In this document: piece by piece, positions 1 to 5,825 of the stretch | Layout: every line of letters begins with the position of its first letter | How positions within the stretch are numbered: position 1 is the first letter of the stretch | Notes under the pieces: generated by a model | The model's input: the letters and a program-made list of their open reading frames with translations, nothing else | Told to the model about the DNA's origin: nothing | Database searches by the model: none | Source: Nitrososphaerota archaeon | GTDB taxonomy: Archaea; Thermoproteota; Nitrososphaeria; Nitrososphaerales; Gagatemarchaeaceae | NCBI GenBank assembly: GCA_005877185.1 | Contig: VBPQ01000077.1 | Span: forward strand, 1-12,733 | DNA: 12,733 bases | Direction: 5' to 3' | Program-made: the position numbers and the translations under genes

Positions 1-67
1 GGACGTCATCCCTATCCATCTAAGACACGGCGAATTATGTCCCAAAGCCGTAAGCCTCCACAACGCC

Positions 68-75
68 CTTATACG
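68..75 (+). promoter_or_regulatory. TATA box of rpo12 (leaderless promoter)
   Basis: An AT-rich CTTATACG stands in a GC-rich context, centred about 26 nt before the ATG at 98. This is the usual archaeal spacing from TATA box to transcription start, so the mRNA probably begins at or next to the start codon. No Shine-Dalgarno sequence is visible before the ATG, which fits a leaderless transcript. Confidence 0.55.
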
Positions 76-97
76 AGACAAATTCGCGGCCAAACCA

Positions 98-277
98 ATG
101 TCTCAAGAAGAGAAGCCCGTAAAGGTGTTCACAGGCGCGGTCTACGAATGCGTGAGGTGCGGAACCAAGACGACTCAGGAGGAGCTCTCCAGACTGCCAG
201 AAGTGAAGTGCATCTGCGGCTACAGGGTCTTCAAGAAGATAAGGCCCCAGGTAGTCAAACAGATCAAGGCAATCTAG
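98..277 (+). CDS. rpo12: DNA-directed RNA polymerase subunit Rpo12 (RpoP)
   Basis: A 59-residue protein matching the small zinc-binding subunit Rpo12/RpoP of archaeal RNA polymerase (Rpb12 in eukaryotes), which sits on the assembly platform of the core enzyme. Seen: YECVRCG at residues 16-22, then a second metal site KCICGYRVFKKIRP at 37-50, and a basic tail ending QIKAI. The GYR-x-x-x-K-x-R stretch after the second cysteine pair is the family signature. Oddity: the second pair is C-x-C (Cys38, Cys40), whereas I expect C-x2-C in most members. The start is the ATG at 98: it fits the family's short N-terminus and lies one TATA spacing downstream of CTTATACG. The reading frame stays open upstream to the window edge without a better start. 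The next gene begins 31 nt downstream. Confidence 0.9.
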   Translation: MSQEEKPVKVFTGAVYECVRCGTKTTQEELSRLPEVKCICGYRVFKKIRPQVVKQIKAI

Positions 278-308
278 GCAACAGCGAAGAAAGGGGTGTT
301 CGGCGTAG

Positions 309-902
309 GTGAGAGGGTGGACGTCTCTTCGTCCCGCCTTCAAACCCATTGTGATTTATCTTATCACGGCCTCGCTCTGGAGCCTCTTCGGTCTCCTCTC
401 ACCGACAACTCCTCTTCACTACAAAGAGTACTCTCTTCCCGTCATCGCCGTCGAGGTCGGCGGCCACCTCTCCTTCGGTTTCCTGGCGGGCGTGTTCACC
501 TTCGACCCGGTCCTGGCACTGGTCTGCACGGGAGAGTCATTGCTCATCGACGCCGACCATCTTGCGTCCGCCCTGAACTTCCCAGTCCTCCCTCGGCTCG
601 CCCACTCGGTTTTCTTCGCGCTCTTCACTGGTGTGATCATCTCCTACGCCCTCAGAAGGGAGAAACGCCCAGACTTCCGGTTCCTCCTCGTCACTATCGG
701 GGGGGTCCTTTCCCACCTGAGCTACGACGTCCTGGCAGGTAACGGTCAGTTTCCCATCCTATCACCCTTCTACCTCGGAAGCTTCAGCTTCCCCTACCTC
801 TCTTGGGTCGAGCTCGAGGTGGGCGCCTGTCTGGCGAATCTCGGCGTTGCGATCTCATCTACATCTAATTTACAAACAGCATGCTTATGGCGCTCGCGGT
901 GA
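309..902 (+). CDS. DUF457/YdjM-type integral membrane protein, putative metal-dependent hydrolase
   Basis: A 197-residue hydrophobic protein with the spaced His/Asp signature of the YdjM/DUF457 membrane-bound 'metal-dependent hydrolase' family, whose substrate is not established. Seen, counted from the GTG at 309: GGHLSFG (His53) in a membrane segment, ESLLIDADHL (Asp81, Asp83, His84), LAHSVFFALF (His99), and GGVLSHLSYDVLAG (His136, Asp140), followed by FPILSPF. About five hydrophobic segments carry these residues at the membrane face, as in relatives. Start: GTG at 309, preceded by GGGGTG at 293-298 as a possible ribosome site. The GTG at 351, directly before the first hydrophobic stretch, is an alternative. 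The last 15 residues (SSTSNLQTACLWRSR) look unlike a conserved tail, so a 3'-end change is possible. It follows rpo12 on the same strand. Confidence 0.75.
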   Translation: MRGWTSLRPAFKPIVIYLITASLWSLFGLLSPTTPLHYKEYSLPVIAVEVGGHLSFGFLAGVFTFDPVLALVCTGESLLIDADHLASALNFPVLPRLAHSVFFALFTGVIISYALRREKRPDFRFLLVTIGGVLSHLSYDVLAGNGQFPILSPFYLGSFSFPYLSWVELEVGACLANLGVAISSTSNLQTACLWRSR

Positions 903-954
903 AGTAGGGTTCGATAAAGTTCTTCATACTAGCGACCGACGGGTGTTCTTCCTA

Positions 955-1050
955 ATGGCGCCTGCCAAGCCTCCCTTCCAGGTTCGAGGTCCTCCCTATT
1001 CGACCGAACTCGAGAAAGTCCTGAAACAATATATGGAACTGATATACTAG
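955..1050 (+). CDS. Possible 31-residue ORF carrying the PPF-x-V-x-GPPY block
   Basis: ATG at 955 opens a 31-residue frame ending TAG at 1048-1050. I would not call it from length alone. It is listed because its residues 6-18 (KPPFQVRGPPYST) closely match residues after the internal ATG at 2466 (NPPFRVDGPPYPT), each within a few residues of an ATG, and a third broken copy lies at about 2895. After the block the two sequences diverge, and this one stops within 13 residues. It is therefore either the stump of a longer gene or a real micro-protein. An AT-rich CATACTAG at 925-932 sits about 26 nt upstream and could be a weak TATA box. Confidence 0.3.
   Translation: MAPAKPPFQVRGPPYSTELEKVLKQYMELIY
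1026..1036 (+). promoter_or_regulatory. TATA box of the secreted-protein gene
   Basis: CAATATATGG, preceded by a purine-rich GAAA that could act as BRE, places the expected transcription start about 26 nt downstream at 1056-1060. That is immediately before the ATG at 1062. It overlaps the end of the small ORF at 955-1050. Confidence 0.5.
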
Positions 1051-1061
1051 CAAGCGTGAAG

Positions 1062-1736
1062 ATGAAATCCTCCTCCACTCTCAAACTGCTTCCGTTTCTG
1101 GCTGCATTCTTCCTCCTCAACGCCTCCCTCCCGACATCCGTCATGGCCGCGTCTCGGTCAAATCTCACCGTCTCTCCCTTCAGCAGCCCAGATTCTACGG
1201 CAAACTGGGTTAACGATCCAAGTGTTGCGGAAACAGGCTCATTCGCCTTGTTCGTCAGCACCGCTCCAACTGGATATGGCGGTGTGGTGTATCACGGGGT
1301 CGAAGGTCTCACTCTTTCTCAGCTGAATCACCTTGGCTTCGACATCGAGATGATTTCGACGAGCGGGGGTTCGCCATCCTTTGCGGCAGGAGCACCAAGA
1401 CTTTCCATTATTCTCTCCAGCGGAGTAGTACTCTATCCTGACCCGTTCTACTGTTCGGACTTGAGCTCGGCAGCAAGTGCAACGACGTACGTACACTTCG
1501 ATGTGGTTGCTGACGGCACCAATTGCACAGTTTTCTCAAGCCTTAGTGGCACAACGCCTGTGGGTCTCTGGGCTGATGTCTTGATTGAGTACGGCATCGT
1601 GCCCATTTCGCAAATCATCATGATTCAAGATGCGCCGAATGGCACGTTCTATCTCGGAACCATCCTCGCCGGCTGCGCCTCAGTATCAGCCCCCAACCAA
1701 AATGCAAAGTTCGCCATACCGGGTAGCTGCACCTAG
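1062..1736 (+). CDS. Secreted four-cysteine beta-rich protein, function unknown
   Basis: A 224-residue protein that I do not recognise as a named family. It has a clear signal peptide: Lys2 and Lys8 before the hydrophobic core LLPFLAAFFLLNASLP, then a likely cleavage after TSVMA at about residue 29. The mature part is Ser/Thr/Gly/Val-rich with alternating beta-strand character. It contains four cysteines (131, 155, 205, 223), an even number that fits two disulfides outside the cell, and N-glycosylation sequons NLT, NCT and NGT. The pattern of Trp, Gly and strand residues resembles a jelly-roll or carbohydrate-binding-like fold, but that is only a guess. Start: ATG 1062 is chosen over the in-frame GTG at 1056 because both the TATA spacing and the signal peptide fit. 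It stands alone, with its own promoter and a hairpin after the stop. Confidence 0.7.
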   Translation: MKSSSTLKLLPFLAAFFLLNASLPTSVMAASRSNLTVSPFSSPDSTANWVNDPSVAETGSFALFVSTAPTGYGGVVYHGVEGLTLSQLNHLGFDIEMISTSGGSPSFAAGAPRLSIILSSGVVLYPDPFYCSDLSSAASATTYVHFDVVADGTNCTVFSSLSGTTPVGLWADVLIEYGIVPISQIIMIQDAPNGTFYLGTILAGCASVSAPNQNAKFAIPGSCT

Positions 1737-1773
1737 ACTTTCGAGCAACTCATCATCACAGAAGCTGCAGTGC

Positions 1774-1805
1774 GGGGTTCCAAAAACCCCTCCTCCCTTC
1801 TTTTC
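1774..1805 (+). terminator. Hairpin plus pyrimidine/T-rich tail after the secreted-protein gene
   Basis: GGGGTT (1774-1779) pairs perfectly with AACCCC (1785-1790) across a 5-nt loop. A pyrimidine-rich tail with CTTCTTTT follows to about 1805. It lies 37 nt after the stop of the secreted protein. Archaeal termination depends mainly on T-runs, so the hairpin may be auxiliary. If it is real, the next gene cannot start at the GTG at 1770. Confidence 0.4.
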
Positions 1806-1847
1806 CATCTTCGATCTTTCAGTCGGTCGTACGGCACCGATGCGCCC

Positions 1848-2849
1848 GTGCAAACTGGGATTGTAATCGAAGGATTCGTGGCAATAGGCCTCGCGACGGG
1901 AGGATTGGGAGACGTCGCTGCGCTCGCTCCATCCGGGGACTATCTCGGGGCAGCGGGGCTAGCTATAGGAGGAAGTGGCATCTTTGCAGCCGGCGAATCC
2001 TCTGCTCTAGATTCGGGTGTAACCGATGGGGTCACAAACGAAGAGGCGACGTGGGATTGGCTCGGCCCACCCCAAGCGATGACTCCGAGAGACCAAGGCG
2101 ACTTGTCAGCTTACATCGGGAAAATGTCTCAACAATATGTTTCAGAACGCGATGGGAGTCTTACAGGAGAACGCCTTGCTACCCTTGAATCTGTAGGCGA
2201 TGTTGAGGTTGACCATGTTTATCTGGCTGACCATACAATCAGCGAAGACAAAGTGGGCCGCGTGGACGAGGTCAATGTGTCCGTCAAGCTCGACCGCCTT
2301 GATTGGGTCATCAATGGCTATGGTTCAGGACCAGGTTCCTTTAACTTCTTCTTGAGCCCCGGAGGAGGCGTCGGAACTACGGATGAAGCTTATTCGTCGA
2401 TTCTATCCATGGGATACTCGGTCGTAAAACATGATTTCGAGTGGCGGAGGTCGTTCCAGGTGACCATGGCCAATCCACCGTTCCGGGTTGACGGCCCTCC
2501 CTATCCGACCAACCTTCTCTTCTACCAAACCGAGGCGCTCTCCTGGCTGAAGCACAACAAGGATGAGTCTTTGGCCTCTCAAGCGGGCGAGGTGTCAATC
2601 GAGACTGTGAAGAGGCTCTATGCAGCGGGCGCAGCCAGGGTTGACGTGGTCGTAACGTTCAGCCAGCCAGGAGACGGAAACGCTTCCGAGCTGGAAGTGA
2701 CCTTTCCTCGGGAGGATGTTAAAGAACTCCTCGCCGTAATGAGGTCGTTGCACCCAAGCAATTGGGAAATGGACCTTGATAAAGGCGAAGACCCTTACGC
2801 CGATGATGGCAGCTTCGCAGGCCAGGCTGTGACGTTGTCGTGGGATTAG
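1848..2849 (+). CDS. Unrecognised composite protein with PPF-x-V-x-GPPYPT block at its centre
   Basis: One open frame running to TAG at 2847-2849; I do not recognise the protein. From the GTG at 1848 it encodes 333 residues. The N-terminal ~45 residues are rich in Gly, Ala and small hydrophobics (GFVAIGLATGGLGDVAAL and on). An acidic, beta-looking middle follows, then an Asn/Pro/Gly-rich segment. At 2466 there is an in-frame ATG followed by NPPFRVDGPPYPTNL and a 127-residue alpha/beta C-terminal part (VKRLYAAGAARVDVVVTF, then LEVTFPREDVKELLAVM). That ATG has GGAGG 14 nt upstream and AGGTGA directly before it, and the other copies of the block also sit next to start codons. The true gene may therefore be 2466-2849, with the upstream frame being a fusion or a separate decayed gene. 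The start is uncertain: GTG 1770 lies in front of a probable terminator hairpin; GTG 1848 and GTG 1878 are other options. Confidence 0.5.
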   Translation: MQTGIVIEGFVAIGLATGGLGDVAALAPSGDYLGAAGLAIGGSGIFAAGESSALDSGVTDGVTNEEATWDWLGPPQAMTPRDQGDLSAYIGKMSQQYVSERDGSLTGERLATLESVGDVEVDHVYLADHTISEDKVGRVDEVNVSVKLDRLDWVINGYGSGPGSFNFFLSPGGGVGTTDEAYSSILSMGYSVVKHDFEWRRSFQVTMANPPFRVDGPPYPTNLLFYQTEALSWLKHNKDESLASQAGEVSIETVKRLYAAGAARVDVVVTFSQPGDGNASELEVTFPREDVKELLAVMRSLHPSNWEMDLDKGEDPYADDGSFAGQAVTLSWD

Positions 2850-2894
2850 ACGTTACGAACTGTGGACGGCTTAGTGGGGAGGTGCAGTAAGGTT

Positions 2895-2976
2895 CCCTTC
2901 GGGTAGATGCCTTCCTTATCCGACGCAGCTGCATTCCTTCCAGACCGAAACTGAGTGGAAGCGGGTCCAAATGTAG
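2895..2976 (+). pseudogene. Broken third copy of the PPF-x-V-x-GPPYPT block
   Basis: The DNA here aligns with the block after the ATG at 2466. CCCTTC-GGGTAGAT matches P-F-(R)-V-D. CCTTATCCGACG matches P-Y-P-T. CAGACCGAA..GAGTGG matches Q-T-E..(S/E)-W of the longer copy (QTEALSW). Two one-base losses, one near 2901 and one near 2911, are needed to keep the frame, so it cannot be read as one protein. The frame from CCT at 2914 gives PYPTQLHSFQTETEW and ends TAG at 2974-2976. It lies 45 nt after the stop of the composite ORF, as expected for the eroded remains of a tandem duplicate. Confidence 0.5.
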
Positions 2977-3017
2977 GAGACCCACTAAGGATTCGAGGCG
3001 GTAGCAGCAAGAGTTGC

Positions 3018-3215
3018 GACGCTGTCGCCAAAATGGCGGGGAGTGCCGTCGCCAGCAGCCCCCGCTAGAGCTCTGAAGGCTTGGAGGGAGAGGGGGCGCC
3101 GCGGTCGTGGGGGCATATCTGCGAGCGTAGTGTTGCTACGAGACTTCGACAATAGCCGGTGTCGCGAGGCTTGTTTGACGACTTCTTTATCTACCGCGCG
3201 GGACGGGCAGATTCG
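3018..3215 (+). pseudogene. Decayed copy of the XRE-type regulator found intact at 10151-9465
   Basis: The frame at 3018 reads DAVAKMAGSAVASS, 10 of 14 identical to DALAKIAGNVVASS (residues 7-20) of the intact minus-strand regulator. It then hits TAG at 3066 after a net two-base loss. In the shifted frame the match resumes as RALKAWRER, identical to residues 24-32 of the intact protein, and the DNA is nearly identical apart from third positions. The recognition part of the HTH is missing about 18 nt and is scrambled. Weaker echoes follow: SASVV..DFDN against SPSVLSDYES, and GLFDDFFIYRAGRADS against GVLFVRKYIEALVGLDES. With frameshifts, a stop and a broken HTH it cannot make a working repressor. 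It occupies the slot directly upstream of HMG-CoA synthase, where a pathway regulator would be expected. Confidence 0.75.
3184..3191 (+). promoter_or_regulatory. Possible TATA box for the HMG-CoA synthase operon
   Basis: TCTTTATC is the only AT-rich element close enough to act as the operon promoter. It predicts a start near 3214 and an 18-nt leader before the ATG at 3232. It falls inside the decayed regulator, so a promoter here would have arisen from, or been retained within, pseudogene sequence. The match is weak. Confidence 0.25.
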
Positions 3216-3231
3216 ACAATAATTGCATGTT

Positions 3232-4266
3232 ATGAAGAGCAAGGAAAGAGTCGGAATCAAAGGGTACGGCGCATATATCCCGTTCCAAAGGCTCCCCTCG
3301 ACAGAGGTTGCGCGTGTCTGGAAGGGAGGGGGGTCCGGGCCGAATCTGGAGAAGGCCGTTGCCTCAATAGATGAGGACACGGTGACGATGGCCATCGAGG
3401 CGTCTCAGTACGCGATGAAGATGGCCGGGATAGAAGAGCTCGGTGCCATCTTCGTCGGAACCGAGTCGAAGCCCTATGCGGTCAAACCGACGAGCACCAT
3501 CGTCGCGCAGGCCCTCGGGCAGCATTACACCCTCGCCGCAGACCTGGAGTTCGCCTGCAAGGCTGCCACCGAGGCGGTGCAGGTCCTCACGGGCCTCGTC
3601 GGGTCTGGCATGATCCAGAACGGCCTCGCAATCGGGGTGGACACCGCCCAGGGTCGCCCCGGTGACGAATTAGAATACACGGCCGCGAGCGGGAGCGCCG
3701 CCTTCGTAATCTCGAAATTCGATAAGGATGCGATCGCCTCGATAGATTGCAGCGCCTCTTACGTGTCCGATACGGGAGATTTCTGGAGGAGGGCTCAGGA
3801 GAGATACCCGAGGCACCTGTCCCGGTTCACCGGGGAGCCCGCTTACTTCTACCACGTCGAAAAATCTGTGAGGAACCTCTTCCAGGAGACCGGGCTGAAG
3901 CCTTCCGACTTCACGTACGCGGTCTTTCACCAGCCAAATCCCAGGTTTCCGGTCGAGGTAGCCGCGAGACTCGGGTTTACGGCGGGGCAGATCAAGACGG
4001 GGCTCTTGAATCCTCTCATCGGCAACACGTACGCGGCGAGCTCGCCGATAGGACTCGCTGCAGTTCTGGACGAAGCCAAACCCGGGAACAAGATCCTCCT
4101 GGCCAGCTTCGGGTCGGGAGCCGGTTCTGATGCCTTCAGCTTCACCGTGCAGGACGCAATCGAGAAGAGCAGGGGGGTGAGCCCCACGGTGAAGTCGATG
4201 ATCGCGAAGGGCACCAAGATAGATTATTCGACGTACACGAAGTTCAGGGGCAAGCTGACGAAGTAG
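3232..4266 (+). CDS. Hydroxymethylglutaryl-CoA synthase (archaeal type)
   Basis: Condenses acetyl-CoA with acetoacetyl-CoA to HMG-CoA, the committed step into the mevalonate route for archaeal ether lipids. It is 344 residues long, the normal size of archaeal enzymes (about 350). Seen: N-terminal VGIKGYGAYIPFQRL; GTESKPYAVKPTS with the likely catalytic Glu78; DLEFACKAATEA with the nucleophile Cys109; TYAVFHQPNPRFP with His233; NTYAASSPIGLAAVLD; and LASFGSGAGSDAF near the C-terminus. The Glu/Cys/His triad is complete, so it should be active. Start: ATG 3232 matches the family's short N-terminus; the in-frame TTG at 3223 adds only three residues. It is the first gene of a three-gene operon with thiolase and DUF35. 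In archaea these three proteins form one complex that channels acetoacetyl-CoA. Directly upstream lies a decayed regulator gene. Confidence 0.95.
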   Translation: MKSKERVGIKGYGAYIPFQRLPSTEVARVWKGGGSGPNLEKAVASIDEDTVTMAIEASQYAMKMAGIEELGAIFVGTESKPYAVKPTSTIVAQALGQHYTLAADLEFACKAATEAVQVLTGLVGSGMIQNGLAIGVDTAQGRPGDELEYTAASGSAAFVISKFDKDAIASIDCSASYVSDTGDFWRRAQERYPRHLSRFTGEPAYFYHVEKSVRNLFQETGLKPSDFTYAVFHQPNPRFPVEVAARLGFTAGQIKTGLLNPLIGNTYAASSPIGLAAVLDEAKPGNKILLASFGSGAGSDAFSFTVQDAIEKSRGVSPTVKSMIAKGTKIDYSTYTKFRGKLTK

Positions 4267-4276
4267 GGCGGTGGAG

Positions 4277-5428
4277 ATGAAGGCCTACGTTGCATCCGTC
4301 GGTCTCGAGAAAGTAGGGGACCACTGGAGCGAGTCTCTCCTTGACTTGGCTGTCGGCGCATCCCTGAAGGCCCTCGATGGGAGGAAAGTGGCTCCACAGC
4401 AAGTGATAGTCGGGAACATGTTCAGCTCAGCGGGAGCCAGGCAAGAGCATCTCGGTGCTTTGCTCGCGAGCAGCTTGGGCCTGAAGGGCACCCCCGCGTA
4501 CAAGGTCGAATCGGCGTGCGCCTCCGGGTCGACGGCCTTCGACGTAGCCTACACGATGGTGAAGTCGGGGGCGATCGACTCCGCACTCGTGGTGGGCGTG
4601 GAGAAGATGAGGGACATAGAGCCGGAAGAGGTCTCACTCGCGCTCGCGATGGCCGAGTCGGTGGAGTACACTCAGTTCGTCGGCGCGAGCTTCGCGGCCC
4701 TGAACGGTCTCCTCGCGAGACACTACATGGAGAGGGAGAACGTCTCCAGGGACGAGCTGAGCGCTCTGCCCGTCCTATCTCACGCCAACGCGGTAACCGC
4801 AGAGCACGCGCAGTTTCGCAAGGCGATAACGCCGGAGGTCGTCTCGAGGTCGGCGATGGTGGCGGACCCGCTCCGCCTCTTTGACTGCGCGCCGGTCGGG
4901 GACGGCGCGGCAGCCGCCCTTGTGGTAAATGAAAACGCGATCGGGCGGGCGAAGAGTGGGCTGGCCGAGATACTCGGCGGCGCGATCGCCACGACCGAGT
5001 TCAGCGTCTACGAAAGGAAGGACATGCTCAGGTTCGAGGCGACAGAGATGGCCTTCAAGCGAGCGCTGGAGCAGGCGGGGCTTCCCGCGAGCAAGGTTGG
5101 GCTCATCGAGACACACGACGCCTTCTCCGTCGTAGCTGCGCTCAGCCTGGAAGCGATGGGCGTCTCCAAGAGGGGGATGGCGGGGAAGGATGCCAAGGAG
5201 GGGCGGTTCGACTTGGACGGCGACATTCCGATAAACACCTTCGGCGGTCTGAAGGCGAGGGGCCACCCGGTTGGCGCGACGGGCGTCTACCAGATAGCGG
5301 AGGCCTACCTACAGCTCACGGGTGCCGCCGGAAAGAACCAGGCGAAGGACCTGGATTATGCGGTAACCCAGAACGTCGGCGGCGTTGACACAAGCGCCGT
5401 GGTCCATGTCTTCGGCAGGGCACGATAG
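4277..5428 (+). CDS. Acetoacetyl-CoA thiolase (archaeal, SCP2-thiolase-like)
   Basis: Makes acetoacetyl-CoA from two acetyl-CoA and hands it to HMG-CoA synthase in the archaeal thiolase/synthase/DUF35 complex. It is 383 residues long, typical for the family. Seen: YKVESACASGSTAFDVAY with the nucleophile Cys81, IETHDAFSVV (His280), and GGLKARGHPVGATGVYQ (His330). The C-terminal Cys-Gly-Gly motif of biosynthetic bacterial thiolases is replaced by NVGGVDTSAVVHVF, which is normal for the archaeal/SCP2 branch. Start: ATG 4277 is chosen over the in-frame GTG at 4271 because the distance to VGDHW matches relatives and GGTGG lies just before it. It begins 10 nt after the synthase stop, and its own stop abuts the ATG of the DUF35 gene, so the three are co-transcribed and probably coupled in translation. 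Confidence 0.93.
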   Translation: MKAYVASVGLEKVGDHWSESLLDLAVGASLKALDGRKVAPQQVIVGNMFSSAGARQEHLGALLASSLGLKGTPAYKVESACASGSTAFDVAYTMVKSGAIDSALVVGVEKMRDIEPEEVSLALAMAESVEYTQFVGASFAALNGLLARHYMERENVSRDELSALPVLSHANAVTAEHAQFRKAITPEVVSRSAMVADPLRLFDCAPVGDGAAAALVVNENAIGRAKSGLAEILGGAIATTEFSVYERKDMLRFEATEMAFKRALEQAGLPASKVGLIETHDAFSVVAALSLEAMGVSKRGMAGKDAKEGRFDLDGDIPINTFGGLKARGHPVGATGVYQIAEAYLQLTGAAGKNQAKDLDYAVTQNVGGVDTSAVVHVFGRAR

Positions 5429-5773
5429 ATGGCAATCCAGTTCTGGAGGATAAGGGACAGGTATTACAGGCTGATGGGGAACCGCTGCGATGATTGCGGG
5501 GCGCGCAATCTCGCCGACAAGGATATGCCACGCACCGGCAAGATTCTGACCCACACTCAACTGCACGAGCCGTTGCCCGGGTTCGAATCGGAGGTCCCCC
5601 TCAACCTCGCGGTAATAGAGCTCCAGAACGGCGCGCGGGTCCTCGCGCAGATCGTCGATACCCCGCAGGAGAAGATCGAGACGGGGGCGAAAGCCAGGGC
5701 GGTTATTAGGCGGGTGCGGGTGGATGGCGATTCGGGGCAGATCCTTTACGGCTACAAGTTTGTCGTCGAGTAG
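5429..5773 (+). CDS. DUF35 OB-fold scaffold protein with shortened zinc ribbon
   Basis: The bridging subunit that holds thiolase and HMG-CoA synthase together in archaea and contributes to the shared CoA pocket. It is 114 residues, shorter than the usual 130 or so. Seen: N-terminal helix QFWRIRDRYYRLMGN, then CDDCG (Cys20, Cys23), and an OB-fold with LPLNL-type strands, IELQNGARVLAQIVD, and the end GQILYGYKFVVE, which is typical of the family. Oddity: family members normally carry two C-x2-C pairs separated by about 10-15 residues including an F-P-P-R stretch. Here CDDCG is followed directly by ARNLADKDMPRTGKIL, so one pair and the linker are gone. It looks like an in-frame deletion between the two C-x2-C-G repeats. 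The OB-fold seems intact, so the scaffold role may survive. ATG directly follows the thiolase stop. Confidence 0.88.
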   Translation: MAIQFWRIRDRYYRLMGNRCDDCGARNLADKDMPRTGKILTHTQLHEPLPGFESEVPLNLAVIELQNGARVLAQIVDTPQEKIETGAKARAVIRRVRVDGDSGQILYGYKFVVE

Positions 5774-5825
5774 AAGACCGCGGACGAAACTTCAAAACAG
5801 CATCAAAGAGTAAGATGATGGGGAA

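Noticed and set aside
1..97. Possible end of an upstream gene or an N-terminal extension of Rpo12
   Set aside because: One frame stops at 21-23 and another stays open into rpo12, but neither gives a recognisable sequence and the TATA box at 68-75 lies inside it.
35..349. 104-codon minus-strand frame and a 91-codon plus-strand frame over rpo12
   Set aside because: Both are antisense or shifted shadows of rpo12; no motif.
3159..3374. 71-codon plus frame before HMG-CoA synthase
   Set aside because: It starts in the decayed regulator and then runs out of frame through the synthase; only its first residues carry remnant similarity.
2985..3395. 136-codon minus-strand frame across the synthase 5' end
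   Set aside because: It is antisense to both the decayed regulator and the start of HMG-CoA synthase; composition is that of a shadow frame.
4775..5266. 163-codon minus-strand frame inside the thiolase gene
   Set aside because: Long antisense frames are common opposite GC-rich genes; it overlaps a certain gene fully and has no motif.
5578..5590. GGGTTCGAATC resembling a tRNA T-loop
   Set aside because: It lies inside the DUF35 gene and no acceptor or anticodon stem pairs around it.
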